A stretch of DNA of 64,000 bases from BRH-c25 sp012519325 (GTDB taxonomy: Bacteria > Bacillota > Clostridia > Lutisporales > Lutisporaceae). A model generated the notes under the pieces. The model worked only from the letters and a program-made list of their open reading frames with translations. It was not told the origin of the DNA and did not search any database. This document shows, piece after piece, positions 1 to 9,103 of this stretch. The stretch is from the NCBI GenBank assembly GCA_050950645.1, contig JBMNHZ010000008.1, positions 23,272 through 87,271 on the forward strand, written 5' to 3'. How positions within the stretch are numbered: the first letter of the stretch is position 1; each line of letters opens with the position of its first letter. Made by a program: the position numbers and the translations under genes.

Positions 1-2060
1 AATTCCATTGCTCTTTCAGATATCGCGATTATTGTTGAGTTATATATCAGTGCGAATCCGAGAATTCCTCCAAACAGCATGTAGAACCCTATAGCAAGGA
101 GCATGAGGTCCATATACTCTGAAAAGGCTCTGTACATATCATCCACTGAATTTACTGCAGAAATATTTGCTGCATCCTTCAATTCCTCCTTCAGGTCGGC
201 TTGCGTCTCTATAGAAACTCCGGTAATCAACTGTTTCTCCAGAAGCAGCTCTTCCATTGCCTCAATATTCATATATGCGTTTGCACCCAAATATTGTCTG
301 AAGATACCGGCCACCTTGATTTCAATATCTTTCTTTCCCGGTATAAAGTTTTTTATGGTTATTGTATCTCCCTTTCCCACATTCAGTTCCTCTGCTATAG
401 CCTCTGTAATAAATACTCCTCTATTCGGAAGAATTATTACATTGCCCCTCATATCTACAAACTTATGGAAAGCTGTCTGCCGGGGCACTCCTATGACGTT
501 GACTGTCATATTTCTCCATCCTTTTGCCAATTCAAAAGGATATTCTATCCGCGGCTCTATTTTGTCGGCATCAATCAGGTTGTTCAAATCAATTATCACA
601 TTTTTATTCTGAGGCTTGGTAAATTGAATCGTGTAATCCATTTTTTGATATTCCCCGTATTGAAGCTCAAACATGCTCATCATTGCATCTTTCATATATA
701 ATGGAACAGTATTGATTCCAAAAGCCATAGCCAGGCCCAGTACAAGAAATGCAAATCTCTTCTTGTTTCTCAATATATTCCTGATAACCATTTTCCAACT
801 GAAGGGTACATGTTTCCAAAAAATTGTCACCTGTTCAATGAATGTGCGCTTCCCTGATTTCGGTGCTTCAGGCCGCATGGAGTCAGCGGGGAGTATACGT
901 ATAACCCTTCTTGCCCCAAGTAATCCTGAAGCAGTGCAAAATATACACGTCAGCAGCATTCCGTAAAAAATATAACTATACTCTATTTTTAAACCGGCCA
1001 GAGGAATGTTGAAAAAAACCGTATAATACCGGCTAATAGGACCCGCCAGCAGTATTCCTACCGATATTCCAATTACAGCCCCTGTCAAACCTATTGCCAA
1101 TGAGTATTTGATGTAATGAAAAAGAACCTTATTATTCCCATATCCCAGGGCTTTCAATACTCCTATAGCCATTCTGTCATTGTTGACAATCCTTGATAGC
1201 ATAATTGAAATTATTATTGCTGCAACCACAAGAAACATAACCGGAATTATGTTCGACATCATTTCAATTCCGTCCAGTTCTTGTTTCAAAATATCATTGC
1301 TCAACTGATCTTCCAGTTTTATTATTTTTTTAATGCCATATTTGTCCAGCTTCTGCTCCAGGCTGTCTATAACATCATCAATATCCACATTGGTTTTTGT
1401 CTTAACCAGCATTTCATTGAAGCTTCCCTTGTAACCGAATACGGATTGTGCAAAGTCTTCACTGATATAAGCTACTCCGAACTTTTCAGGAGCCGGCATA
1501 ATGGTTTGTTCGTTTTCCATGAGATATACGAATTCTGAACTTGATGCAATTCCGGATACCTTCAGCCTGTAAATTCTTCCGTTGATACGCGGAGTAATAA
1601 TATCTCCTGTTTTGATATTTCTTGCTTTTGCAAATTGTTCCAGCAGGATTACACTGTCGTTGTCATTCGGCCCCATTCCGGCCTTTTGTTCTGTAAAAAG
1701 CTTATTAATGTCACCTCCGTCATCAGGAAGCGATATCAAACGAATATTAACCTTTTCATTATCATCTTCTACTTCAAGGGGGACATCAACACTTATGCGC
1801 CCTTGTACATTCCTGATTCCTTCAATTGATACCAGATCCTCGGTCACGCCCTGAGGAATTCTAACCAGTTCAATTGTCAAATCGCTGATATTAGTCATCT
1901 CGTAGTATTGTTCAACCGAATTCTCTAGATTTGTGCTTGTTGTACTGAACAATATGTATATACATAAGGCAACAGCTACAATTACAGCAACTGAAATAAA
2001 CTGACCCTTTGAACGTCTGAGCATGCGCATCAGCCTAAGATCCAGCTTCTTCATCACCAT
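1..2060 (-). CDS. ABC transporter permease, FtsX/MacB type (3' end beyond window)
   Basis: Reading the minus strand from 2060 gives an open frame of about 686 codons that leaves the window at base 1. It starts MVMKKLDLRLMRM and has a first membrane segment (GQFISVAVIVAVALCIYIL), a large extracytoplasmic domain, then a membrane block at about residues 270-390. A second extracytoplasmic domain follows, and the frame leaves the window in a last helix ending ISERAMEF, the usual FtsX-domain motif. This is the two-FtsX-domain layout of MacB/LolCE-like permeases. The first ATG (2060) overlaps the TGA of the ATPase gene, and AAAGG lies 5 bases upstream; the ATG at 2054 is an alternative. It pairs with the ATPase at 2054-2764, and the substrate (peptide, lipid or drug) cannot be told. 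Confidence 0.85.
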   Translation of the reverse strand, partial: MVMKKLDLRLMRMLRRSKGQFISVAVIVAVALCIYILFSTTSTNLENSVEQYYEMTNISDLTIELVRIPQGVTEDLVSIEGIRNVQGRISVDVPLEVEDDNEKVNIRLISLPDDGGDINKLFTEQKAGMGPNDNDSVILLEQFAKARNIKTGDIITPRINGRIYRLKVSGIASSSEFVYLMENEQTIMPAPEKFGVAYISEDFAQSVFGYKGSFNEMLVKTKTNVDIDDVIDSLEQKLDKYGIKKIIKLEDQLSNDILKQELDGIEMMSNIIPVMFLVVAAIIISIMLSRIVNNDRMAIGVLKALGYGNNKVLFHYIKYSLAIGLTGAVIGISVGILLAGPISRYYTVFFNIPLAGLKIEYSYIFYGMLLTCIFCTASGLLGARRVIRILPADSMRPEAPKSGKRTFIEQVTIFWKHVPFSWKMVIRNILRNKKRFAFLVLGLAMAFGINTVPLYMKDAMMSMFELQYGEYQKMDYTIQFTKPQNKNVIIDLNNLIDADKIEPRIEYPFELAKGWRNMTVNVIGVPRQTAFHKFVDMRGNVIILPNRGVFITEAIAEELNVGKGDTITIKNFIPGKKDIEIKVAGIFRQYLGANAYMNIEAMEELLLEKQLITGVSIETQADLKEELKDAANISAVNSVDDMYRAFSEYMDLMLLAIGFYMLFGGILGFALIYNSTIIAISERAME

Positions 2061-2764
2061 TCAATCCTTTCAGGAGGAATAGGAGCATCATTTTTCTTAA
2101 TTTCCACTATTCGTCCACTTCCCATCTTTATTACACGGTCTGCCATATCTCCGATAGCCATGTTATGTGTAATAATTACAACAGTCTTTTTATACTGCTG
2201 ATTTATCTTATGAAGCAATGACAATACCAATATACCGGTTTTATAATCTAACGCTCCGGTCGGTTCATCGCAGAGCAGCATAAGCGGATTCTTTGCTACT
2301 GCCCTGGCGATAGCTACACGCTGCTGCTCTCCTCCGCTTAATTGTGAAGGAAAATGATCTTTTCTATGTCCAAGCTCAACCGCTTCCATAACCTCGTTAA
2401 TGTTTAAGGCATTCTTGCACATTTCTGTTGCCAGCTCTACATTTTCTTTTGCAGTAAGATTTGACATAAGATTATAGAATTGGAACACAAATCCTACCTT
2501 ATCCCTTCTATAAGCGGTCAGCTTCCTGTCATTATACTTATTTATTTCCTCATTTCCCAGGAATAACTTGCCTTCAGTAGGTAAGTCCATTCCCCCGATA
2601 ATGTTTAATAACGTACTTTTTCCTGAACCGCTGGGTCCAAGTATAACAATGAATTCACTTTCATATATCTCAAAACTTGCACCACGTAGTGCATTAACAG
2701 TAACCTCACCCATCACATAATCCTTGCTGACGTTTTCAACCTTCATCAATACCTTTTTCTGCAT
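2054..2764 (-). CDS. ABC transporter ATP-binding protein, LolD/MacB type
   Basis: A 236-residue ATPase powering the adjacent FtsX-type permease. Walker A GPSGSGKST is at about 43-51, then a Q-loop (VFQFYNL), signature LSGGEQQRVAIARA at about 141-154, Walker B LLCDEPTGALD, and the switch histidine in VIITHN. GEQQRVAIARA with EPTGALD is typical of the LolD/MacB/FtsE group. The start has a good ribosome site (GGGGTGAAGG) just upstream. The gene overlaps the end of the tetR-type gene by 29 bases and the start of the permease by 7, so the three form one tightly coupled unit, probably an exporter under its own TetR repressor. Confidence 0.93.
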   Translation of the reverse strand: MQKKVLMKVENVSKDYVMGEVTVNALRGASFEIYESEFIVILGPSGSGKSTLLNIIGGMDLPTEGKLFLGNEEINKYNDRKLTAYRRDKVGFVFQFYNLMSNLTAKENVELATEMCKNALNINEVMEAVELGHRKDHFPSQLSGGEQQRVAIARAVAKNPLMLLCDEPTGALDYKTGILVLSLLHKINQQYKKTVVIITHNMAIGDMADRVIKMGSGRIVEIKKNDAPIPPERIEW

Positions 2765-3356
2765 CCTTCACCCCTTCCTTTCCCCCAAAAAGTCCATATT
2801 TCAAAAAATCAATGAAATTTCCGTAAAATTTTACCATTTCACTTTCATCACTTAAAAATTCAAAGTTAGCAAACACTTTAGGTAAGTTCATTAGCAACTC
2901 GGTTATAAACTCCAAATCCAGAGCCCTGATTTCTTTGTTTTCTATCCCTTCCTTAATTATATGCTGCCAAATAGGAAGTATCAGATTTTTCTTAGCTTCC
3001 GTCACCTTATCCAGAATACTCTTCTTCTCTACGATATCCTTAATGAGCGTCAATGAATAATTTTTTGCCATTTTTATTGAATAATTATAAAGAAGTTCTA
3101 TTCTTTCAATAGAGCTGCTGCTCTCGCCAATTAATCTCATTATTTCATCGGCATGATGTTCAATATCTTTCCTTATAACCTCAATAAGCAAATCCTCTTT
3201 TGAATTAAAATATTTATATATTGTCATTTTGCTTATTCCGGCCTCATCTGCAATTCTGTCGACAGTAACAGCATTGTATCCAAATTTCAGGAACAGCTCT
3301 TCCGACTTCTTAAACAGACTATTAAGTTTCCTTTCCGTTTGTCTGTTCATATTCAT
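2736..3356 (-). CDS. TetR/AcrR family transcriptional regulator
   Basis: About 206 residues. The N-terminal helix-turn-helix is clear (FGYNAVTVDRIADEAGISK, then MTIYKYFNSKEDLL), the standard TetR DNA-binding region; the rest is the variable helical ligand and dimer domain. The frame is open up to a TTG at 3380, but AGGAG lies 5-6 bases before the ATG at 3356, so I use 3356. It is the first gene of a unit with the ABC ATPase and permease, which suggests it represses its own operon in response to the exported compound. An inverted repeat suited to such control lies just upstream at 3380-3395. Confidence 0.9.
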   Translation of the reverse strand: MNMNRQTERKLNSLFKKSEELFLKFGYNAVTVDRIADEAGISKMTIYKYFNSKEDLLIEVIRKDIEHHADEIMRLIGESSSSIERIELLYNYSIKMAKNYSLTLIKDIVEKKSILDKVTEAKKNLILPIWQHIIKEGIENKEIRALDLEFITELLMNLPKVFANFEFLSDESEMVKFYGNFIDFLKYGLFGGKEGVKDAEKGIDEG

Positions 3357-3379
3357 TATCACTCCTAAATTGTCAGACA

Positions 3380-3395
3380 AGTATACTTTTATACT
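3380..3395. promoter_or_regulatory. Inverted repeat, candidate TetR operator
   Basis: AGTATACTTTTATACT has perfect 6-bp arms (AGTATA/TATACT) around CTTT. It lies 24 bases before the tetR-type start, and a TATAAT-like -10 (3409-3414, minus strand) is just upstream. Position and symmetry fit an autoregulatory operator. The role is inferred. Confidence 0.45.
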
Positions 3396-3469
3396 AATCT
3401 AGTATAATATTATAGTACTTCAATTTTAGTTTTTTTTCAACGGTCTTCCATCAAATTCTGGTATCTACT

Positions 3470-3520
3470 AAAAGAAAAAGGGTATCGCCAAATACTTAAC
3501 AGTTTTGCGACACCTTCTTT
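3470..3520 (-). terminator. Terminator after glutamine synthetase gene
   Basis: On the minus strand, 12 bases past the glutamine synthetase stop, GGTGTCGC (3507-3514) pairs with GCGATACC (3481-3488) with one mismatch, followed by a T-rich run (CTTTTTCTTTT). It separates this gene from the tetR-ABC unit. Confidence 0.7.
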
Positions 3521-3531
3521 TGTCTTTTTGC

Positions 3532-5457
3532 TTATATATCTAATAAGTTCCTTTTATATTCACAATACAGCTCTTTTAATTCATGCATTTTGTCTGCCAT
3601 TTCCTTCTGAAGCTGGGATAGTGTTGAATAGTCATTAATCTTTGCAGCTTCTCTCACTCTAGTGAAGAGTGATTTTGAATTGTATGTGTCTTTCATCAGA
3701 TATTGCCTCAGATGATCAACCTGTTCCCAATAAGTTATATCAAGATCATGGGCTTTCTGTTTGCTGTGGATAGCTCTGCATCTTCTTACAATATCCATAT
3801 TTTCCGGAAGCAGCCGATTTAGTATCTCCTTCACCCATCTGTTAGTAACTGCTGTAGTAAAGCTCTTTACAAGCCTTTCATCCAGGACATCACCCTCCAT
3901 AATTACATTCAGCTTTTCGGGATACTTTACAAAATTATGAATATTCTCATATACGGTTGCCGGATGTACTCCAAACAATCTGTTTCTTTCCTCCTGTGAA
4001 TAATGCTCAAAAACATCCTCTTCACTTCTATATGCTCTCCCTTTTTCAAGATAAAAGCCATCGGACTCCGGCATCTTCGATATTTCCTCCTCAAGTTCTG
4101 CATTGGTTTTTCCTGATTTGCATACAGCCTTTATACCGTCAAGCATTGCCTGATAAATTGCAGCAAGTGCAAGATAAGTGTTTGTCAGCGGATTTGGTGA
4201 TCTGACCTCAAAACGCGTAGCAAGCGGATTTTTCATATCTCTGACCAACCCTACAAGAACCGTTCTATTCCTGGATGGTGTTTCAACATCGTGGCCTAAT
4301 GAACAAACAATGCAAACCGGTGCTTCGAAACCGGGCTTAAGTCTGTTAAATGCATCATTGGTGAATGATATAAAAGGATTTACTGCCTCATAGTTTTTCA
4401 GCAATCCCATTAAGGCGCCGTATCCAATAGTGCTTAAGAAGTCCTTTTTCATATCCTGGGGAGTAAACATATTTACAGTTTTGCCGTTCTTGAGCCTTGC
4501 AGCCACTCCCACATGAGTATGCTCGCCATTTCCCGCAACCCCTTCAATAGGCTTTGCAAGGAAGGTAACATCAAGTCCGTTTTTCCTGAACACTTCCTTG
4601 ACAATGTATCTTACCCATTTTTCATTGTCTGCTGTCTGCAGTGCCGTATCATATCTCCAGTCTATCTCCAACTGCTCCATTATATGGGTTAAATTGCCTG
4701 TTTCATCAAGTTTCGCCTTGATGCCCCCAACCTCTTTATGACCCATTTCCGGTTTAAGATTATACTTATCCATTAAAATAAGCGACTGTTCCAAAGAGGT
4801 TCTTACTACTCCCTTGGTTCTTTTCCAATATGACTCCTGAAGTTCCTGGGAAGCTGTAAGGGCTTCCACGTCAGCTTTATCGTTAGGGGTCATAACCCAA
4901 AATTCCAGCTCAGTAGCTGAAGTCAGTAGAATTTCATCAATATCGCCGCTGTTGAATCCAAATTCTTTGCATATAGCCGGGCAATTTCTAAATATTTCCA
5001 TCAGTGTAGATTTAAAGCGTTCTACTGCACGGATAAGAATCGATCTTGAATCCACAAACTTATTGCCGTGCATCAGAAAGGAAGGAATCCTCAAAGTGCC
5101 TACAGGCCTTCCCGTCTCATAATCAATATTCTCATAATTATAGTCAACAAACCATAGAGAATTGGTATCGGCGACCAAATCCAGTTTCCCGTCATTTAAA
5201 GTTGCTATACCTGGGAGCACAACACTTGAGCCGTCTGTTTGAACAGAACCGTTTAGGAATTCTTCAATATCTTCAAAAAAAGCCCTTATAGGAATTCTTT
5301 CATCTGTACTGTTACCGGTAAGGTCTGCACCGGCAAGAGACACAAAGCGAATTTCAGGATGACTATTTAATAGGCTTATTAGCTCTTCCCTTTGGTATTC
5401 CTGAGGATTAATCACATATAGAATATCATTTTTTATCAAATCTGTAAGACTTGTCAT
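3532..5457 (-). CDS. glnA: Glutamine synthetase, large (about 640-residue) clostridial form
   Basis: Glutamate + NH3 + ATP to glutamine. The 641-residue protein has the beta-grasp start (LAGADLTGNSTDERIP) and catalytic-domain motifs MGHKEVGG (metal-binding region), GNGEHTHVGVAAR (ATP/metal site) and FEVRSPNPLTNTYLALAAI. It is much longer than GSI (about 440-470), with an extra C-terminal helical region of roughly 150 residues, and I did not find the hallmark N-terminal segment of classical GSIII, so I call it only a large-form enzyme. GAGAGGTG precedes the ATG at 5457, which I prefer to the upstream GTG at 5466. A YnbB-like gene lies upstream, as in Bacillus where ynbB precedes glnRA. It has its own promoter (5519-5547) and terminator; no glnR is visible. 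Confidence 0.85.
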   Translation of the reverse strand: MTSLTDLIKNDILYVINPQEYQREELISLLNSHPEIRFVSLAGADLTGNSTDERIPIRAFFEDIEEFLNGSVQTDGSSVVLPGIATLNDGKLDLVADTNSLWFVDYNYENIDYETGRPVGTLRIPSFLMHGNKFVDSRSILIRAVERFKSTLMEIFRNCPAICKEFGFNSGDIDEILLTSATELEFWVMTPNDKADVEALTASQELQESYWKRTKGVVRTSLEQSLILMDKYNLKPEMGHKEVGGIKAKLDETGNLTHIMEQLEIDWRYDTALQTADNEKWVRYIVKEVFRKNGLDVTFLAKPIEGVAGNGEHTHVGVAARLKNGKTVNMFTPQDMKKDFLSTIGYGALMGLLKNYEAVNPFISFTNDAFNRLKPGFEAPVCIVCSLGHDVETPSRNRTVLVGLVRDMKNPLATRFEVRSPNPLTNTYLALAAIYQAMLDGIKAVCKSGKTNAELEEEISKMPESDGFYLEKGRAYRSEEDVFEHYSQEERNRLFGVHPATVYENIHNFVKYPEKLNVIMEGDVLDERLVKSFTTAVTNRWVKEILNRLLPENMDIVRRCRAIHSKQKAHDLDITYWEQVDHLRQYLMKDTYNSKSLFTRVREAAKINDYSTLSQLQKEMADKMHELKELYCEYKRNLLDI

Positions 5458-5518
5458 TACTATCACCTCTCTTACTTATTTACCGTGTAAAATAAGATTT
5501 ACTTTATAATAATTAAAA

Positions 5519-5547
5519 ATTATACCACTACGAGAATTCAATGTAAA
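5519..5547 (-). promoter_or_regulatory. Sigma-A promoter of glutamine synthetase gene
   Basis: On the minus strand a -35 TTTACA (5542-5547) and a perfect -10 TATAAT (5519-5524) are separated by 17 bases, about 60 bases before the start codon. Confidence 0.7.
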
Positions 5548-5555
5548 TAAAATAG

Positions 5556-5610
5556 TAAAGCAGCATTAATAAAACTTCCTAATATAACCATTAATGCTGC
5601 TTAATTTTTT
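5556..5610 (-). terminator. Terminator after YnbB-like gene
   Basis: AAGCAGCATTAAT (5558-5570) pairs perfectly with ATTAATGCTGCTT (5590-5602), right after the stop of the YnbB-like gene. On the minus strand it is followed by TACTATTTTATTT; on the plus strand by TTTTTT, so it may work both ways. Confidence 0.75.
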
Positions 5611-6903
5611 CTATAAACTTATGCATCCTTTACTTGCCAGATTCTGCAGAGTATGTATCAATCCTATTTTTACGTGTTCAAAGGTCACTCCCCCCTGCAA
5701 ATATGCAATATATGGGGGCCTCAAGGGTGCGTCCGCACTAAGCTCAATAGATGCTCCCTGCACAAATCCTCCGGCAGCCATAATGACTTGATCGTTGTAA
5801 CCCGGCATATCCCAGGGTTCAGGATTCACAAATGAATCAACCGGAGAGCCTTTTTGTATGCCTTGGCAAAAAGCTATAAGCGCATCTCTGTTATTAAACT
5901 TGATAGCCTGAATAATGTCACTTCTTTTCGAATTATATTCAGGATTGACTTCAAAGCCCAATTTGGAAAACAGCCTTGAGCAGAATACCGCCCCTTTGAC
6001 TGCCTCAGATACTATATGGGGAGCAATAAACAAGCCCTGGAATAAGAGTCTGTTAATTCCCAGGGTAGCACCGCAATCCTTTCCTATACCGGGAGCTATA
6101 AGTCTATTGGCAGCCAATTCCACCAAATCTGCCCTTCCACACACATACCCCCCGGTTGGAGCAATGCTCCCTCCTGGATTTTTAATCAGCGAACCTGCTA
6201 TTATATCCGCACCTGCCTCCGTAGGCTCTTTGAAATCAAGAAATTCTCCGTAACAATTGTCAACCATACAGATTATATCCGGATTCATTATCTTAATAAA
6301 TTTAATTGTGTACTCAATGTCTTCCAGAGTCATTGACGGCTTCCAGGAATATCCCAGAGACCTTTGTATCATTATCATTCTGGTCTTCTCGCCTATATTC
6401 TTTCTTAACACGTTATAGTTTATTTTCCCTGCTGAAGTAAGCTCTATCTGTTTGTAATTTACACCCATTTCACTGAGGCATCCGGGCGGCTGGTTATCAA
6501 TTCCGATAATATCCTCCAAAGTATCATATGGCTTTCCCGTAACTGAGATAAGCTCATCGCCGGGCCTTAATATACCAAAGAGACAAAGGGCCAATGCATG
6601 GGTACCCGATACTATTTGAGGCCTTACAAGAGCATCCTCACAGCCGAATATCTCCGAATATACCTTCTCAAGCGCTTCACGCCCCACATCTCCGTAGCCA
6701 TATCCGGTGGAACAATTGAAATGCATATCGCTTATTCTATGCTTCTGCATTGCGGCAAGAACCTTGTATTGATTAAACTCACATATCTCATCAATTTTTT
6801 GAAACTGCTCCGAAACTTCCTCTTCGGTGGAAACGCACAAATCTATTATTTTTTTGCTGATGTTCAGCTTGTTGATCAGATAGTCTATTGTTTTATAATG
6901 CAT
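5611..6903 (-). CDS. ynbB: PLP-dependent YnbB/aluminum-resistance (methionine gamma-lyase-like) protein
   Basis: 430 residues matching the cystathionine/methionine gamma-lyase-like family often annotated 'aluminum resistance protein'. Visible PLP-enzyme features: the cofactor loop around SGTHALALCLFGILRPGDEL, the aspartate in CMVDNCYGEF, and the Schiff-base lysine in IIAGSLIKNPGG. The substrate of this family is not firmly established, so I claim only a carbon-sulfur-lyase-type fold. AAGG lies 8 bases before the ATG. Its place between hfq and glutamine synthetase matches the Bacillus order hfq-(hflX)-ynbB-glnRA, but here an ISLre2-type element has inserted about 100 bases upstream, leaving the promoter intact. 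Confidence 0.85.
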   Translation of the reverse strand: MHYKTIDYLINKLNISKKIIDLCVSTEEEVSEQFQKIDEICEFNQYKVLAAMQKHRISDMHFNCSTGYGYGDVGREALEKVYSEIFGCEDALVRPQIVSGTHALALCLFGILRPGDELISVTGKPYDTLEDIIGIDNQPPGCLSEMGVNYKQIELTSAGKINYNVLRKNIGEKTRMIMIQRSLGYSWKPSMTLEDIEYTIKFIKIMNPDIICMVDNCYGEFLDFKEPTEAGADIIAGSLIKNPGGSIAPTGGYVCGRADLVELAANRLIAPGIGKDCGATLGINRLLFQGLFIAPHIVSEAVKGAVFCSRLFSKLGFEVNPEYNSKRSDIIQAIKFNNRDALIAFCQGIQKGSPVDSFVNPEPWDMPGYNDQVIMAAGGFVQGASIELSADAPLRPPYIAYLQGGVTFEHVKIGLIHTLQNLASKGCISL

Positions 6904-6958
6904 TATATTACCTTCTTTTCTTCTTTAATATCAATTCTGCCTAATATGAACTGCAATT

Positions 6959-6987
6959 ATTTTATCATACTTTGAATAACAAGACAA
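6959..6987 (-). promoter_or_regulatory. Promoter of ynbB-like gene
   Basis: Minus-strand -35 TTGTCT (6982-6987), 17-base spacer, -10 TAAAAT (6959-6964). The -35 ends only 7 bases from the target duplication of the neighbouring IS, so the insertion just missed the core promoter. Confidence 0.6.
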
Positions 6988-7003
6988 CGCACCTAAAACA
7001 TGA

Positions 7004-8826
7004 GTTACTGTCAAGTAAATGTTGGCAACTTTCCTTCATACAAATTTTTTGTAAATGTATTTGTAAATTTGATCGCATTTATTCCACGTTCCTATTGACA
7101 TGGGGACCCCTGTACCCTCTGGACTCCTGTTTTTAGGCGGAATTAGCCTATATTTTATGCGTCTTTCCGCCGCCAAGATTTTACCAGAGGGTACCACCCC
7201 ATGTAAATAGGCTTTCGCGGCATAAACGCTATGTTTAGTTATATTACCTATAGACTAAATCGGTGAAATTTCTCATGTCAAACATGCTGCGTATTGCTTT
7301 CCTCCCATTGGTAACTGGATAATTCGTAAATGGTCTTTGCCCCTTGTGTATATTCCCGTCTTTACCTTTCCCGTCTTTTTTAGGAGCTTTCGATGCACTT
7401 AGTATCTGAATTATCTCCGCAGTTTTTTCTTCCGGTAATACAATCTTTGAAAACCTTTCAACAACCTCATTTAATCGTTTACTCGCCTTGGCAGCTAATA
7501 ACTTACCTAAATTATTAGCTCCTTCGATACTCCAGCTTGCTTTACGATGTTTCATCCTCTGGGATATTATGTCACATATGTGATGTTCCATAGTCCCGAG
7601 ATTGCGGTACTCTATCCCTAAAGGGGGCTTTGGAATATCTAACCCTCTTTCCTGGTAAGGTATTAAGCCGTCTCGGTTTTCTTTAAAATATGAGTATAAT
7701 CCCTTAAGCTTCTTTTGCTCTTTTTCGTCTTCTGCATTATTTACTAATCCCGCAATATATGTTAAAGTCTCATTAATTTCGTTGTTATTCAAAAGTTTTA
7801 GTATGGCTTTTCTTTGTTCCGCATCCCTTACACTTTTCAGTATTGCCTTATTTTTATGGAAAGGATCAAGCTGATAATGTACTGTATCATCTATACCATG
7901 CTTTATCCAGTCAGCTCCGTCACCATTAAGTATCCTCATTTGTATCTCATCGACATTGTATTCCATTGCTATCATTGCTTCTTTTATTCTGTAAAACTCA
8001 GATATATCTTCAAAGCCTGCACAGGCTACTTTATTTACCAGTTCGTATCTATTCTTGCTGACTTCTTTCCAGCCTTCATATGCTACGGCTACTTTCATTT
8101 CAAGCTTCTTGCCTGACTTCGGGCGGTCCTTCCCTTGTATATTTATATATACCCCGTCTGCCTCTTCAAAAAGAACCGGAACTTCCTTTTCCCCACACAA
8201 TTGATTCTTCTCTGCTGCTTTAGCCAGTTCGGTTTCACTTTCTTTTACCTTTTGCCCTAAAGCTTGAACCACATTCCATACACCGCCATGGCTGATACTT
8301 TGTCCCGTTAGCTCAGTTATATTATCTGCAGCATTACGGTAAGATGTTATGCTGGCGTTTTCTACTATCTTTTCCGCCAGGTTTGTCGATATCAGCCCTA
8401 TCGTATCGAATCCCAAAAGTTCATCCAACAAATATATAAATGATTTTCTGCCTTCATCATCTTTACTTTCATAAATTACACGGGAAAATTCGACTTCTCC
8501 CATAAGGGTTTTTATTGATGTGTCCCTCCCTCCTCTATGTCTATATTTTGATTTATCTCTTTCTTCTGCAAGCCTCTTATCCATTGCTTCTAAAACACTT
8601 TTAAGAATTTCGCGAGCTATCTGGCATCCATAAGCATAAATTTCCTTTTCTAACCTATTGAATGATAAATCCTTTTCATTTACAATTATATCAATCATAC
8701 AAATCACTCCTGTCTATGTTTTCTTAGCAATTACATTTTACAGTTTGATTTGTATGATGGGAAGGGGTTTTTGCCTCTTCCTTTTATTTTTGCCAATTAT
8801 TTTGCCAATGAAAATTATACTCTAAG
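7004..8826 (-). mobile_element. ISLre2-family insertion sequence, complete copy
   Basis: A 1823-bp element. The outer 25 bases form imperfect terminal inverted repeats: left GTTACTGTCAAG...TTGGCAA, right (reverse) CTTAGAGTATAA...TTGGCAA, sharing TTA, GT and TTGGCAA. It is flanked by the identical 9-bp direct repeat AAAACATGA at 6995-7003 and 8827-8835; 9 bp is the usual ISLre2 duplication length. Boundaries agree with a second, deleted copy at 16405-17737. The left end carries an outward-facing TTGACA (7009-7014, minus strand). Confidence 0.9.
7244..8698 (-). CDS. ISLre2-family transposase (UPF0236-like)
   Basis: 484 residues, the normal length for this family. It has the typical start (DLSFNRLEKEIYAYGCQIAREIL), RYRHRGGRDT-like and GEVEFSR motifs, the HGGVWNVVQ segment, and acidic positions suited to a DDE-type transposase (EEADGVYINIQGKDR, ILNGDGADWIK, QLDPFHKNKAI). 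GGAGTG lies 7 bases before the ATG at 8698, so I prefer this to the upstream codon at 8707. No frameshift is visible, and with intact ends and target duplication the element may still be active. Confidence 0.92.
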   Translation of the reverse strand: MIDIIVNEKDLSFNRLEKEIYAYGCQIAREILKSVLEAMDKRLAEERDKSKYRHRGGRDTSIKTLMGEVEFSRVIYESKDDEGRKSFIYLLDELLGFDTIGLISTNLAEKIVENASITSYRNAADNITELTGQSISHGGVWNVVQALGQKVKESETELAKAAEKNQLCGEKEVPVLFEEADGVYINIQGKDRPKSGKKLEMKVAVAYEGWKEVSKNRYELVNKVACAGFEDISEFYRIKEAMIAMEYNVDEIQMRILNGDGADWIKHGIDDTVHYQLDPFHKNKAILKSVRDAEQRKAILKLLNNNEINETLTYIAGLVNNAEDEKEQKKLKGLYSYFKENRDGLIPYQERGLDIPKPPLGIEYRNLGTMEHHICDIISQRMKHRKASWSIEGANNLGKLLAAKASKRLNEVVERFSKIVLPEEKTAEIIQILSASKAPKKDGKGKDGNIHKGQRPFTNYPVTNGRKAIRSMFDMRNFTDLVYR

Positions 8827-8950
8827 AAAACATGATACTGCTAAAGGAGTATTTCACTTCAGAAGAAGATTGATGCGACGCAACTATCAATTTGCAGTCT
8901 TACTCAAAGAGCAATAACCTTGTATACCGATTCGCACGACATTGACTTTG

Positions 8951-9020
8951 GACAGGAGGACACGGGGAGGACACGGGGACGTTTCCCCGTGTCCACGCGA
9001 AACGTCCCCGTGTCCTCCTA
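8951..9020. repeat. GC-rich palindromic REP-like repeat, copy 1
   Basis: A perfect 19-bp inverted repeat (arms 8966-8984 and 9000-9018, GGAGGACACGGGGACGTTT and its complement) with a 15-base centre. The outer GGACACGGGGA is itself duplicated at the left. The core GGGGACGTTTC recurs at 16255-16331 and 57226-57335. Its GC richness contrasts with the surrounding AT-rich DNA. Confidence 0.85.
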
Positions 9021-9021
9021 A

Positions 9022-9067
9022 AGTGAAAAAGAGTATCGCTAACTTATCAAAGTCAGAGATACTCTTT
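9022..9067 (-). terminator. Terminator of the miaB-mutS-mutL-miaA-hfq operon
   Basis: On the minus strand after hfq, AAAGAGTATC (rc of 9058-9067) pairs with GATACTCTTT (rc of 9028-9037) and is followed by TTCACTTT. It is a standard intrinsic terminator closing the operon just before the REP-like repeat. Confidence 0.75.
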
Positions 9068-9103
9068 ATGTTACAAAAGCAATTATTTGGGTATGTTATC
9101 CGC

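Noticed and set aside
7004..7020. Hybrid promoter made by the IS end and the ynbB-like gene
   Set aside because: The outward TTGACA is about 40 bases from the existing -10, and the gene has its own correctly spaced -35.
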